Notes: generated by a model from the sequence alone, not told the origin. A DNA stretch of 55,781 nt from Desulfocapsaceae bacterium (GCA_030653035.1 JAUSAB010000044.1:1-55781); one strand, 5' to 3'; positions 7,957 to 17,700 are shown, counted from the first letter of the stretch. Made by a program: numbers and translations.

Positions 7957-9006
7957 TTATTCTTCCCTTACACCTTGTAACGCGGCAATCTCCTTCCGCA
8001 TACGTCGCAACTCGCTTATTATTTCCGGCAATTTCCCCATGGCGGCAACAACCCGGGCAAATTTTTTCATGGGAATCGCTGGAGTACCGGCAATAATCGC
8101 ACCCCGTGGCTGATTATTATGAACCCCGCCCTGAGCCGCCACCATCACCCCGTCCTCCAGCTGAATATGGCCGGAGAGCCCGACCTGGCCACCAAGAACT
8201 ACATTGCGGCCAAGGCTTGTTGAGCCGGCAATACCGACCTGGGCCACGAGCAGACAATTTTCACCAACCACCACATTATGGGCCACCTGCACCAGATTAT
8301 CGATCTTGGTTCCGGACTTGATCCAGGTCTTGCCAAAGGTGGCCCGATCAATACAGACATTGGCGCCGATTTCCACGTCATCATCGATCTGGACAATTCC
8401 CACCTGTGGTCTCTTCACATGACAGCCCCTGTTATCGGTGGCATAACCATAGCCATCACTGCCAATCACCGTACCCGGATGGATGGTCACCCGGCAGCCA
8501 ATCCGGCAGCCATGCCGCACCGTCACATTAGCCAGGATTCTGGTGTCATCACCAATCTGCACATCATCACCGATCACCACACCCGATTCGATGGTCACCC
8601 GCTGGCCAAGGCGAACCCGCTGACCAATCACCGCCAGAGGGGCAATGGAGATTTGATCCGGCAGCACCGTCTCCTCTCCCACATAAGCCTTGAGGTGCAC
8701 CCCGGTGGCCAGAAAAGGGGCCGCCAGCAAATGGGTTTGGATAAGGGCGGCGGCCAGATAGGGATCGCGTACCCGGATAATGGGCACGGCGGCAGCCTCT
8801 ATGGCCATAGGCACAATGACTGCCGAGGCGGTAGTCATTGCCAGAGATGCCTCATTCTTGGCCTGGGCCAGAAAGCTGATCGCCCCTGGCCCTGCCGTTT
8901 CCAGTGCGTTCAACTCATGGATCTGCACCTCGCCATTGCCGATTAGCTCCCCTTGCACCAGATCGGCCAACTGCTGTACCGAAACACTTTTATTATTATT
9001 CAGCAT
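7957..9006 (-). CDS. lpxD: UDP-3-O-(3-hydroxyacyl)glucosamine N-acyltransferase LpxD
   Basis: This 349-residue enzyme has an N-terminal uridine-binding domain (about 1-105), then a left-handed beta-helix of hexapeptide repeats and a C-terminal helix. The catalytic histidine is His243 in [12 protein letters not shown]. It adds the second hydroxyacyl chain in lipid A assembly using acyl-ACP, acting in the cytoplasm. I use the ATG at 9006; a GTG two codons earlier is also open. It is upstream of fabZ, so both enzymes that use 3-hydroxyacyl-ACP are co-expressed. Confidence 0.96.
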   Translation of the reverse strand: MLNNNKSVSVQQLADLVQGELIGNGEVQIHELNALETAGPGAISFLAQAKNEASLAMTTASAVIVPMAIEAAAVPIIRVRDPYLAAALIQTHLLAAPFLATGVHLKAYVGEETVLPDQISIAPLAVIGQRVRLGQRVTIESGVVIGDDVQIGDDTRILANVTVRHGCRIGCRVTIHPGTVIGSDGYGYATDNRGCHVKRPQVGIVQIDDDVEIGANVCIDRATFGKTWIKSGTKIDNLVQVAHNVVVGENCLLVAQVGIAGSTSLGRNVVLGGQVGLSGHIQLEDGVMVAAQGGVHNNQPRGAIIAGTPAIPMKKFARVVAAMGKLPEIISELRRMRKEIAALQGVREE

Positions 9007-9129
9007 AAACACTCAAAAATAGCTATTTTGTAAAATTGGTTCCTGGTTCTTCAGCACCGCATGGGAGCAGGGAAACCAGATAACAACCGGATAAAAAAAC
9101 GTCAAATGACCTAAGACCCCAATCACCCA

Positions 9130-9792
9130 TTACTGTCCGCCGCGCACCACACGCACATAACAGTCAGATACCTTATCGCCATTGTCATAGTAGCCAAGAT
9201 GGAAACCGACGAGCCACGCGTAATTAGTATTATCAGGAAGGGTAGTAGAGGACCAGTAATTGTGCATTGCCGTAGATTCAGTCAAGGGACATCCTGCCGG
9301 AAGCGGTGGAGCAGACTGACCCCGATCGATCAAACTGGCAAACTCATTCACATTCGGTAACCGCCAGTCTCCAGCCTTTGAGCCATCAGTTAATTCACAA
9401 TAGCCGGTTGCCAGCTTATTGGCCGCCTCTATCGCCTGTGCCCAGGACCGTATATTCCTACCGGTAAAATCTCCTGAGAAAAATGTCGAACATTGTCCTT
9501 CTTTGAGCCAGATCAAGCCCGTGAGTTTATCCGTCACCGTGCCGTTGTTATTATCCTTAAACCGTGACGAAATTGTACCAACACCTTTTTCCAGATCCCC
9601 ATCGTCACCAGTCGCATAACTTATGGTCTGTCCGGTTTTAGCAACTGGAGCAGGAGCCCCGCTTTTGCCCATGGGAATCACCACCACCCTGTCTTCTGCA
9701 GAGGAAGGGGGTGTCCCCAATGTCATGCAGAAGACCATCGTTGCCGCAAAAATCATCCCTATCGTCCGGTTTTCCAGGGTCATTTGTTTCAT
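9130..9792 (-). CDS. Exported DUF1566 (Lcl C-terminal domain) protein
   Basis: A 220-residue protein with a signal peptide (hydrophobic core GMIFAATMVFCMTLG). A DUF1566 domain follows, showing the repeat-like landmarks NGTVTDKLTGLIWLK, DWRLPNVNEFASLID, YWSST and VRVVRGG. The family is common in Desulfobacterota and is thought to be extracellular or periplasmic; its function is not established. The ATG at 9792 has AAAGGAG upstream, so the longer open frame is not used. It sits between namZ and lpxD on the same strand, separated from namZ by 121 bases. Confidence 0.85.
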   Translation of the reverse strand: MKQMTLENRTIGMIFAATMVFCMTLGTPPSSAEDRVVVIPMGKSGAPAPVAKTGQTISYATGDDGDLEKGVGTISSRFKDNNNGTVTDKLTGLIWLKEGQCSTFFSGDFTGRNIRSWAQAIEAANKLATGYCELTDGSKAGDWRLPNVNEFASLIDRGQSAPPLPAGCPLTESTAMHNYWSSTTLPDNTNYAWLVGFHLGYYDNGDKVSDCYVRVVRGGQ

Positions 9793-9913
9793 TTTGCATT
9801 CTCCTTTTTTGATTTTTCTCGTTCCCAGACGCACCCACAAGGGAGCCAGAGACCATCCCTCTTTTTCATCCACCCTACCACTCCACGCTCCCACCCGCTG
9901 GCACCAGTGGCAA

Positions 9914-11086
9914 TTATTCCGGATACAGAAGATACTTCATCCGCACATCCTTAAACTCCTGCAACCCTTCCTGCCAACCAGCCTCAAGCTCTTTCAATGA
10001 CTGACCGGCTTCAAGCGCCTTGCGAACCTTCTGATCTCCCAGGATCAGATCCATGGGCAGTCGCTCATACTCATACTCATAAGGCGGCTCTTTATACCGG
10101 AAATCTTCAGGATAAAGTTGCAAGACAGCCTGCAGCAAGGCCAGACTGGTTCGGTACGGCAAGAACGTCTGAGCGTCAGTCACATGAAGCTGAAAGCCGA
10201 CACAGGCTTGACCAGTCCACTTGCCGGAAGTCGGTTCAAAAACCAGCGGCCGCAAAAAACAACCCGGCAGATCGGTCTGCGCCAAGGCCTGCAAAATCTG
10301 GTCATGCTCCCAGAATGGGGCCCCAACCAGCTCAAATGGCAGGGTGGTGCCCCGCCCCTCCGAGATATTGGTGCCCTCCCAGATAACCTGCCCCGGATAG
10401 ACCAGGGCCGTCTCCGGCGTCGGCATATTGGGAGAGGGAAAGACCCAGGGAAAGCCGGTATCTCTGGACAACATGGAACGATTCCACCCCCGCATGGGAA
10501 CAACCTGAAGATCGGCGCCAAGATGAAACTCCTGATTCAGATACAGGGCCAGTTCCCCAAAGGTCAGACCATGGCGCATAGGCAAAGGATACAAGCCAAC
10601 AAACGATGTCCATTCCGGGTCGAGGATATTGCCCTCAACCGCTACCCCGCCTACGGGGTTCGGGCGATCCAGCACCACAACCCGCTTGCCGAACTCGGCT
10701 GCGGCCTTCAGGCAATAGGCCATGGTATAGAGGAATGTATAGACCCTGGTGCCAACATCCACCAGATCAATGAGCAGGACATCGAGATGATCAAACATGG
10801 CCTTGGACGGCCTGCGGCTCTCCCCGTAGAGGCTGAAAAGCGGCAGCCCGGTTACCCGGTCAATCTCATGACCGGATTCGATCATATTGTCCTGCTTCTC
10901 ACAGAAAAAGCCATGCTGGGGCGAAAAGAGACAGGTCAGATGAGGACCGAATCGTTGCTGCAAGAGCACTCGTGCATGGACAAGATTACGATCCGTGGAG
11001 GCCTGATTGGAAAGGAGCCCCAGCCGTTTTCCCTTTAAATCAGCACAGGAACCTGCCAGCAGATTGTCCAGTCCAATTGTCAGCAT
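9914..11086 (-). CDS. namZ: Exo-beta-N-acetylmuramidase NamZ family (DUF1343/YbbC)
   Basis: The 390-residue protein matches the DUF1343 family along its length. Landmarks include GKRLGLLSNQAS, LFSPQHGFF, SLYGESRRPS, DLVDVGTRVYTFLYTM, LDRPNPVGG and WEGTNISEGRGTTLPFE. The characterised Bacillus NamZ removes terminal MurNAc from peptidoglycan fragments. No signal peptide is visible, so a cytoplasmic role in muropeptide recycling is possible here. It is encoded 23 bases after glmS, which makes glucosamine-6-phosphate. An AmpG-like permease lies elsewhere in the window. Family certain; substrate inferred. Confidence 0.88.
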   Translation of the reverse strand: MLTIGLDNLLAGSCADLKGKRLGLLSNQASTDRNLVHARVLLQQRFGPHLTCLFSPQHGFFCEKQDNMIESGHEIDRVTGLPLFSLYGESRRPSKAMFDHLDVLLIDLVDVGTRVYTFLYTMAYCLKAAAEFGKRVVVLDRPNPVGGVAVEGNILDPEWTSFVGLYPLPMRHGLTFGELALYLNQEFHLGADLQVVPMRGWNRSMLSRDTGFPWVFPSPNMPTPETALVYPGQVIWEGTNISEGRGTTLPFELVGAPFWEHDQILQALAQTDLPGCFLRPLVFEPTSGKWTGQACVGFQLHVTDAQTFLPYRTSLALLQAVLQLYPEDFRYKEPPYEYEYERLPMDLILGDQKVRKALEAGQSLKELEAGWQEGLQEFKDVRMKYLLYPE

Positions 11087-11108
11087 AAAAATATACCTTT
11101 TATTCCCT

Positions 11109-12953
11109 TTATTCCACCGTCACACTTTTTGCCAGATTACGCGGCTGATCAACATCACAGCCGCGCCTGACAGCAATTTCATAGGCGAGAAGCTGGGCCG
11201 GAATGGTATACAAAATGGGATTCATCTCCTCATGCACCTGGGGCAGATAGAGGACATCATTAGTGATCGTCTGCAGATGGCTGTCTCCTTGAGTCCCCAG
11301 CAGAATCAGCCGCCCCTGCCGGGCCTTGATCTCCTCCACATTGGAGATGGATTTCTGATACACCGCATCCCTGGGCACCAGAGCCAGGACAGGCATTTCC
11401 TTGTCAATCAGGGCAATGGGACCATGCTTGAGCTCACCTGCGGCATACCCCTCCGCATGAATATAGGATATTTCTTTCAGCTTCAACGCGCCTTCCAGGG
11501 CAATGGGAAAGTTCAAACCACGACCAATAAACAGAAAGTCCCGACAGTCATAATAGCTGTCAACAAGCGCTTTGATCTCCTCCTGCAGCCGAGGCAGTTC
11601 CGTTTCAATGATGGCTGCAATCCCGATCAGGGCCTGCCCCAGCTCCTTACGCTTTTCCACACCAATGGCCTTTTTCTGTTCCCCCAGATAGAGGGTGAAG
11701 AGGAAAAGGGCCGCCAGTTGCGCCGTAAAGGCCTTGGTCGAGGCCACTCCTATCTCGGGACCGGCATGGGTATAGACCGTCCCATCCGCCTCGCGGGTCA
11801 TGGTTGAGCCCACCACATTACAGATGGTGATGATCTTTGATCCCAATTTTTTGGCCAGACGGATTCCGGCCAGGGTGTCCGCAGTTTCTCCGGACTGGGA
11901 AATGGCAACGGTAAGTACCCGCTCATTAATCAACAGTTTGCGATAACGAAACTCGGAGGCAATATCAACCTCAACCGGGATCCCTACCCAATGTTCAATC
12001 CAGTATTTGGCCACCAGGGCCGCATGCCAGGATGTCCCACAGGCCACCAGAAAGATCCGATCGATTTCCCGAAGATCCTCCGCACTCAGATGAATCTCCG
12101 GCAGCTCCACAACGCCAGTCTCCAGATCGATCCGGCCGCTGACCGTATTAATAATAGCCTGTGGCTGTTCAAAGATTTCCTTGAGCATGAAATGGCGATA
12201 CCCGCCCTTCTCAGCCATGGCCGCATTCCACTCAATGGTCTTGACAACCCTAAAAATCTCGACCCCGGTCTTCAGCGAATAAAAAGTACGGCTCGACGCC
12301 GTCAACACTGCCAGTTCAAGATCCTCAAGAAAGATAACCTGTTTGGTAAAAGGCAGGAGGGCGGGAATATCCGAGGCCAGAAATGAGCCGCTTTCATCAT
12401 CAACGCCAAGAACCAGCGGGCTATGATTCCGCACGGCAATGAGGGTATCGGGCCTTCCGGTCCAGAGAACCCCCAAGGCATACGAACCCTCCACCCGCGT
12501 CAAGGCCTTGCGGACCGCTGCCACCAGATCATCACCACTGAGATACTCTTCAATGAGATGGGCCAGCACTTCCGTATCGGTCTCGGAGCTGAAACGATGG
12601 CCCTTGGCCAGAAGTTCCTCGCGCAGTGAATGATAATTTTCAATAATCCCATTATGCACCACCACCAGATTCCCACTGCAATCACTGTGAGGATGGGCAT
12701 TTTCGGTGGTCGGCGCCCCATGAGTCGCCCAGCGGGTATGACCAAGACCAATGTGCGACGGGGCGACAATCGCCTCATCAACCATTGCCTCAAGATTAGA
12801 CAGCTTGCCGGCCGCCCGATATTTCACCAACCGTCCATCCTGCAGATAGACAATTCCCGCTGAATCATACCCACGGTATTCAAGGCGACGCAGTCCCTCA
12901 AGAACCACAGGAACAATCCGTCTTGGACCGACATAGCCAACAATTCCACACAT
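11109..12953 (-). CDS. glmS: Glutamine--fructose-6-phosphate aminotransferase (isomerizing)
   Basis: A full-length 614-residue GlmS. After Met1, the catalytic Cys2 begins MCGIVGYVG of the class II glutaminase domain (about 1-220). Two SIS sugar-isomerase domains follow (SQSGETADT, the second around GRGLNFPIALEGALKLKE), and the C-terminus LAKSVTVE closes the active site. It commits fructose-6-P to amino sugars for peptidoglycan and lipid A. GlmM, the next enzyme, is encoded at 38533-39885 beside c-di-AMP genes. It is the first gene of the minus-strand envelope run and is divergent from pyrE. Confidence 0.98.
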   Translation of the reverse strand: MCGIVGYVGPRRIVPVVLEGLRRLEYRGYDSAGIVYLQDGRLVKYRAAGKLSNLEAMVDEAIVAPSHIGLGHTRWATHGAPTTENAHPHSDCSGNLVVVHNGIIENYHSLREELLAKGHRFSSETDTEVLAHLIEEYLSGDDLVAAVRKALTRVEGSYALGVLWTGRPDTLIAVRNHSPLVLGVDDESGSFLASDIPALLPFTKQVIFLEDLELAVLTASSRTFYSLKTGVEIFRVVKTIEWNAAMAEKGGYRHFMLKEIFEQPQAIINTVSGRIDLETGVVELPEIHLSAEDLREIDRIFLVACGTSWHAALVAKYWIEHWVGIPVEVDIASEFRYRKLLINERVLTVAISQSGETADTLAGIRLAKKLGSKIITICNVVGSTMTREADGTVYTHAGPEIGVASTKAFTAQLAALFLFTLYLGEQKKAIGVEKRKELGQALIGIAAIIETELPRLQEEIKALVDSYYDCRDFLFIGRGLNFPIALEGALKLKEISYIHAEGYAAGELKHGPIALIDKEMPVLALVPRDAVYQKSISNVEEIKARQGRLILLGTQGDSHLQTITNDVLYLPQVHEEMNPILYTIPAQLLAYEIAVRRGCDVDQPRNLAKSVTVE

Positions 12954-13145
12954 AGTTTACTCCAGATTTTTACCAAAGAATCGATCTCAACGAGGATCAT
13001 TTAATCCTTTAAATTAACATAACATTTTTCATTATTGCGAGTTTTTTCTTTTCATAATCTTGCAAAACAAGTATTTTTCAGAAATTATATTCAATAGTTT
13101 TTACCTCACTCCAATAAAAATATACACAACCCCAAATGAGTCATC

Positions 13146-13697
13146 ATGAATGAGCGACAACAACTCAAGGAGATACTCCTTGAAAAATCATACCGCCAGG
13201 GTTCTTTTACCCTCACCTCCGGGCTGACCTCGGATTTTTATATTGACGGCAAACAGACCACCCTGTCGGCTGAAGGCGCCTATCTCTGTGGCAAACTGAT
13301 CCTGGAACTTATCCTGAAACAAAAAGAGCCTATCCAGGCGGTAGGCGGCATGACTCTCGGCGCTGACCCGCTGGTCACTGCCGTCTCTCTGGTCAGTTTT
13401 CTTGAAAAGAACCCTATCCCCGCCTTTATTGTCCGTAAAGAAGCAAAAGGTCATGGCACAGGAAACTATATTGAGGGATTGAAAAATATGCCGGCAGGAT
13501 GTCGGGTCGCCCTTCTCGAAGACGTCGTAACCACCGGTGGCACACTTTTGAAGGTCATTGAACGGGTCGAAGCGCAAGGATTCAAGGTGGGCGTGGTCAT
13601 CACCGTGGTTGAACGACAGGAAGGGGGAGTTAAAACCCTGGCTGACGCAGGCTACACCCTTGAATCGATCTTCACCAAGGAGGAGCTGCTCAGCTAA
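13146..13697 (+). CDS. pyrE: Orotate phosphoribosyltransferase
   Basis: The 183-residue protein has the PyrE features: an N-terminal SGLTSDFYIDGKQTTL segment, the flexible loop RKEAKGHGTGNYIEG, and the PRPP-binding motif VALLEDVVTTGGTLL. It converts orotate and PRPP to orotidine monophosphate in pyrimidine synthesis. It is transcribed away from glmS. A very small zinc-ribbon gene begins 5 bases after its stop, so the two are surely cotranscribed. Confidence 0.97.
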   Translation: MNERQQLKEILLEKSYRQGSFTLTSGLTSDFYIDGKQTTLSAEGAYLCGKLILELILKQKEPIQAVGGMTLGADPLVTAVSLVSFLEKNPIPAFIVRKEAKGHGTGNYIEGLKNMPAGCRVALLEDVVTTGGTLLKVIERVEAQGFKVGVVITVVERQEGGVKTLADAGYTLESIFTKEELLS

Positions 13698-13702
13698 ACA
13701 CC

Positions 13703-13873
13703 ATGCAATGCCGGGAATGTGCTCATAAACTGGAAGTCTTACGCTCATGCAGACGGATACGACTGCGTTGCACGGGCTGTAAACGCGAATACCAGATTCA
13801 CGAAGTAGCCAGCGACCTTGACCTGGAAACAGAAAAATTACTGGAAAACTATACAACAATCATCTATGATTAA
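13703..13873 (+). CDS. Small zinc-ribbon protein (56 aa)
   Basis: The frame starts with ATG 5 bases after the pyrE stop and encodes MQCRECAHKLEVLRSCRR and onward, with LRCTGCKREYQI. Two CxxC pairs (Cys3/Cys6 and Cys23/Cys26) make a compact zinc ribbon, followed by an acidic helical tail (LDLETEKLLENY). The tight spacing to pyrE and the regular metal motif argue that it is a real gene. No function is known to me; a regulatory or RNA/nucleotide-binding role is a guess. Confidence 0.75.
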   Translation: MQCRECAHKLEVLRSCRRIRLRCTGCKREYQIHEVASDLDLETEKLLENYTTIIYD

Positions 13874-13967
13874 TTTGTTACTGAGTATCATGAAATAGTC
13901 ATGAGTATAATTTTTTCCGTAACAGCTCCTGAATAATCCTGCACCAAGAGCCAGCGACAAGGATATA

Positions 13968-14507
13968 ATGCCAGACAACAACATCCAAAGAGTTTTTGTC
14001 AAACCAGGCGACACGGCAACAATCCACTGCCCGGTGTGCCAACTCGCCAAGACGGTTGATGTCGGTAAATTTCGTACAACCCGACACACCATAACGGCGC
14101 GTTGTACCTGCAGCCACTCTTTTTCTGTCAGTCTTGAATTTCGAAAATGCTACAGAAAAAAAACAGAACTACCTGGAACATTTGAAGCTCGAGCGGCCAA
14201 TAGTGGTGACACACAGTGGAAGAAGACGAATCTGACCGGTGTCTACAACATGCAAGCACCAGCTACCGGGTGTGGCCGTATGCTGGTAACCAATCTATCA
14301 AGCGGCGGTTTACAGTTCACTACCCCTTGCAACCATAATATTAAGATTGGCGACCACGCACGAATCACTTTCATCCTTGATGATCGGAAACAGACAGAAA
14401 TCAGTAAGCGAGTCATCGTGCAATCGATTGTCGGCAACGTCATAGGCTGCCAATTCGCCAGCAATGAGACACTGGAACAAGGACTTCGTTTTTACCTGTT
14501 TCCCTGA
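13968..14507 (+). CDS. Zinc-ribbon/PilZ domain protein, probable c-di-GMP effector
   Basis: The 179-residue protein has an N-terminal metal-binding region (CPVC at 21-24 and CTC at 46-48). A PilZ domain follows, with both c-di-GMP motifs: the R-x3-R element (Arg59 to Arg63 in FRKCYRKK) and the [D/N]xSxxG element in TNLSSGGL. PilZ proteins bind c-di-GMP and alter motility, pili or polysaccharide export. AAGGATATA precedes the ATG. It is 94 bases downstream of the small zinc-ribbon gene on the same strand and converges on hflX. A type IV pilus operon later in the window is one plausible target. Confidence 0.85.
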   Translation: MPDNNIQRVFVKPGDTATIHCPVCQLAKTVDVGKFRTTRHTITARCTCSHSFSVSLEFRKCYRKKTELPGTFEARAANSGDTQWKKTNLTGVYNMQAPATGCGRMLVTNLSSGGLQFTTPCNHNIKIGDHARITFILDDRKQTEISKRVIVQSIVGNVIGCQFASNETLEQGLRFYLFP

Positions 14508-14513
14508 TCGCAT

Positions 14514-16181
14514 CTATTTTAAAATTTTCCCCATCAACTGTTCGGCCCGCTCCAGAAAAGGGGCAAATGTCCCGGCATAAAGGGCGCTGATCACCACCCC
14601 CTCCTGTCTGGCCTCGGCCAAACGCTGCTCCCCCACTCCCTCCCGATCAATCTTGTTAAAGACCTTGAGACAGGGGATCTCCTCCAGATCGAGTTCTCGC
14701 AGGAGATCCTCCACCACCTGCATCTGCTCCCGGAAAAAAGGGTTGGACAGGTCGATGACATGGACCAGAAGATCCGCCTCCTGCAGCTCCTCAAGGGTGG
14801 CGGCAAAGGCCTTCAATAAATCATCTGGCAGATTACGGATAAACCCCACGGTGTCAGTGACCACCACCTCCATCTCATGCGGGAAGCGCAGACGGCGGCT
14901 GGTGGGATCAAGGGTGGCAAAGAGTTTGTCTTCGGCGGTAATTGCGCTGTTGGTCAGGGTATTAAGCAGCGTTGATTTGCCGGCATTTGTATAGCCCACA
15001 AGAGAGAGTACCGGCAGTTCCTTCTTCCTTCGCCTGGCCCTGCGGCGATAACGCTCTTTACCCACTTGCGCAAGCTCCTTGGTCAGTCTGGCCAGCCGAT
15101 CATCAATCCGCCGCCGATGGGTCTCAAGCTTGGTCTCACCAGGGCCCCGGGTACCGATGCCGCCACTGAGCCGCGACAGCGCGTCATCACGGGTGGAGAG
15201 ACGGGGCAGCATATACTTCAACTGGGCCATCTCCACCTGCAGCCGCCCCTCACGACTCAGGGCCCGATGGGCAAAGATATCAAGGATCAGCTGGGTACGG
15301 TCAATGACCCGCATCTCGGTATAATCAGTGATCGAACGGATCTGGGAAGGATTCAATTCCTGATTGAAGATGAGCAGGTTGGCATCCAGTTGCAGGGCCA
15401 GGATCATGATCTCGGCCAGCTTCCCCTTGCCCAGGATCAGGCGGGGATTCACCTTCCTGCTCCGCTGGAGTACAGTATCCAGTACCAGGATATTATCGGA
15501 ACGGGTCAGTTCGGCAAGCTCGGCCAACGACTCCTCGGCCCGCGGCTGCGACTCGGTGGTGACACTGACCAGGATCGCGCGATCATGGCCCTTCTCAACA
15601 TTGTTGGTGGTTTGGAGGCGGGCAAACTCGCCCTCAAGGGCAGCAATGAAGTCGGTAAAGGAATCGGTCTGGCCGGCAGGATGGACTGGTTCCAGAAAGG
15701 CCCAGCTTTTCCCCTCTGAGACCACCGGCAGAAGATGGGCGGAGTAGAGACGCTCAGGCAACCCTTCGGGGGTGATCTTCAGGACCGAGAGCAGATCGAG
15801 GCGCAGAAAGAGCAGATCCATCAGGTCTTCATCGCTGATGGCCTCGCCCGCCAGATGGGTGTGAACCAGCCGCAGTCCCTTCAACCGTCCGCCCGTACCG
15901 CGCACTGCACCGAGTCGGGGGATCATTATCCCCTTAAAATCGCCGACCACGACCTGTTCCACCTGGCCGGAACGATGGAGCAGGACCCCGATCTGCCGGT
16001 TCAGCTCAAAGGAAAGCTGGCACAGGGCCCTGGCCAGCTCCGCAGAGATGATCTGCTCCCTGGACACCCGCTTGCCGGCCAGCCGCTCAAGGGCCGCCAA
16101 CTGATTTTTTTTTAACCCACCGATATTGCCGCTGACATTTCCGATTTTATGTTCCTCCACTCCATTTGCACGCCGGGACAC
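14514..16181 (-). CDS. hflX: Ribosome-associated GTPase HflX
   Basis: A 555-residue HflX, longer than the E. coli protein because of an extra N-terminal region of about 190 residues, as in many Desulfobacterota homologues. The central HflX domain includes RQ-type landmarks such as NPRLILGKGKLAE and LSGGIGTRGPGETKLE. The GTPase domain has G1 GYTNAGKST, the switch DTVGFIRNLP and the base-recognition NKID. HflX splits stalled or hibernating ribosomes after stress. The start is GTG at 16181 behind AAGGTAGGGG. Confidence 0.95.
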   Translation of the reverse strand: MSRRANGVEEHKIGNVSGNIGGLKKNQLAALERLAGKRVSREQIISAELARALCQLSFELNRQIGVLLHRSGQVEQVVVGDFKGIMIPRLGAVRGTGGRLKGLRLVHTHLAGEAISDEDLMDLLFLRLDLLSVLKITPEGLPERLYSAHLLPVVSEGKSWAFLEPVHPAGQTDSFTDFIAALEGEFARLQTTNNVEKGHDRAILVSVTTESQPRAEESLAELAELTRSDNILVLDTVLQRSRKVNPRLILGKGKLAEIMILALQLDANLLIFNQELNPSQIRSITDYTEMRVIDRTQLILDIFAHRALSREGRLQVEMAQLKYMLPRLSTRDDALSRLSGGIGTRGPGETKLETHRRRIDDRLARLTKELAQVGKERYRRRARRRKKELPVLSLVGYTNAGKSTLLNTLTNSAITAEDKLFATLDPTSRRLRFPHEMEVVVTDTVGFIRNLPDDLLKAFAATLEELQEADLLVHVIDLSNPFFREQMQVVEDLLRELDLEEIPCLKVFNKIDREGVGEQRLAEARQEGVVISALYAGTFAPFLERAEQLMGKILK

Positions 16182-16264
16182 AACAACCCCTACCTTTTTA
16201 TCGGGACCAGAGTCAATAAATCAGGGACCAGCAGGCGGGTGTTTTGCTGCCTGCACCCAGTGGC

Positions 16265-17587
16265 TTACCACTTGAAATAGCGCTCGGTTTCTTCCTTGAC
16301 CACCTTGGACAACAGCAGCAATCCGACGATGTTGGGGATGGCCATCATCCCGTTCATCAGATCGGAGAAATTCCAGACGAATTCCAGTTTCATCATTGCC
16401 CCCACAATTACCACCACAACGAAGACCACCCGATACGGGGCAATGGCGCGGCGGCCCGCCAGATACTCGATGGCCTTTTCCCCATAGTAATTCCAGCCGA
16501 TCAGGGTGGAATAGGCGAAAAGAGCGGTGGCCACGGCGACGATCACCACCCCGGTATGGCCCAGCGTCTCGCCGAAACTGACGCTGGTCAATTGCCCTGG
16601 TGCCACCCCTTCCAGCCAAGCGTGACTGGTCAGGATCACCATGGCAGTCATGGTGCAGACCACCAGGGTGTCGATGAAGGTCTGGGTCATGCTCACCAGC
16701 GCCTGTTTGACCGGATCGCGGGTCCGGGCGGCTGCTGCGGCAATGGGGGCCGAACCCAGGCCCGATTCATTGGAAAAGACGCCGCGGGCGATACCGTAGC
16801 GCATGGAGGCGGCCACCACCGAGCCGGCAAAACCACCGCTGGCCGCAATAGGGGTGAAGGCATGGTAGAAAATCAGTGCCAGGGCATGGGGGATTTCGCT
16901 GGCGTTGAGTGCCAGCACCACAAGCGAAGCACCGACGTAGCCGACAATCATGAACGGTACCAGGAATGAGGTGAACCGGCCGATAGACTTGATGCCGCCC
17001 AGAATCACCAGTCCGGTAAGGAGCATCAGCACTGTTCCGGTGAGCCAGGGTTCGATGTTGAAGGTCGATTGAAAGATGGTGGCCACCGCATTGGCCTGGG
17101 TCATATTACCGATGCCAAAGGTCGCAAGGGCAGTGAACAGGGCAAAGATCCAGCCCAGTTTGGGCAGACCGGCACCCTTGGCCAGATAGTACATGGGGCC
17201 ACCGCGCATGCCATGTTCGCCTTTCTCCCGGTACTTCACCGCCAGCACCGCCTCCGCGTATTTGGTGGCCATGCCGACCAGCCCGGTCATCCACATCCAG
17301 AACACCGCCCCTGGCCCGCCAAGGCTTATGGCAGTGGCCACGCCGACGATATTGCCGATCCCCACCGTTGCCGCAAGCGCCGTCATCAGCGCCGCAAAAT
17401 GGCTGATATCGCCGTCGCCCGCATGCTCTTTGTGCCAGATCAGACGCAGGGCGTGGGGCAAGGCCCGAAACTGCATGCCGCGGAGAATCACAGTCAGATA
17501 GAGGCCGGTTCCCACCAGCAGTGCCAACATGGGAGGGCCCCAAACCCACCCGGACAGGGTAGAAATCAACGACTCAATGAAATTCAT
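16265..17587 (-). CDS. Sodium:alanine (AGCS family) symporter
   Basis: This 440-residue integral membrane protein has the AGCS signatures: ATVGIGNIVGVATAISLGGP, the motif GMRGGPMYYLAKG, and repeated hydrophobic helices through to the C-terminus (about ten or eleven). It would import alanine or glycine with Na+. The start at 17587 (MNFIESL) is preferred to a longer frame because TAAGG lies upstream and it matches the family N-terminus. Its neighbour on the same strand is a class I aminotransferase, which suggests a unit for amino-acid uptake and transamination. Confidence 0.93.
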   Translation of the reverse strand: MNFIESLISTLSGWVWGPPMLALLVGTGLYLTVILRGMQFRALPHALRLIWHKEHAGDGDISHFAALMTALAATVGIGNIVGVATAISLGGPGAVFWMWMTGLVGMATKYAEAVLAVKYREKGEHGMRGGPMYYLAKGAGLPKLGWIFALFTALATFGIGNMTQANAVATIFQSTFNIEPWLTGTVLMLLTGLVILGGIKSIGRFTSFLVPFMIVGYVGASLVVLALNASEIPHALALIFYHAFTPIAASGGFAGSVVAASMRYGIARGVFSNESGLGSAPIAAAAARTRDPVKQALVSMTQTFIDTLVVCTMTAMVILTSHAWLEGVAPGQLTSVSFGETLGHTGVVIVAVATALFAYSTLIGWNYYGEKAIEYLAGRRAIAPYRVVFVVVVIVGAMMKLEFVWNFSDLMNGMMAIPNIVGLLLLSKVVKEETERYFKW

Positions 17588-17700
17588 AGATGCATGCCTT
17601 ACATGGTTTTTGGGGAGGGAAAAGATCTGCCTGATATGGTCACGCAAGGATGGGAGCTTGTATTGACTCCTATCCTTGCTGAGTTATTTGGACAACACAC

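Noticed and set aside
7595-8946. Plus-strand frames up to 222 codons opposite fabZ and lpxD
   Set aside because: They lie entirely antisense to two clear lipid A genes; translations are His/Pro/Gly-rich with no motif or ribosome site, as expected for shadow frames in GC-rich DNA.
10118-11038. 306-codon plus-strand frame opposite namZ
   Set aside because: The opposite strand encodes a full-length DUF1343 protein with conserved motifs; this frame has no recognisable domain and no start signal.
12954-13145. glmS ribozyme or riboswitch upstream of glmS
   Set aside because: The region is AT-rich and lacks the conserved glmS ribozyme core; such ribozymes belong mainly to Gram-positive bacteria.
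15066-15719. 217-codon plus-strand frame opposite hflX
   Set aside because: Shadow of the HflX GTPase; Gln/Gly-rich product without motifs.
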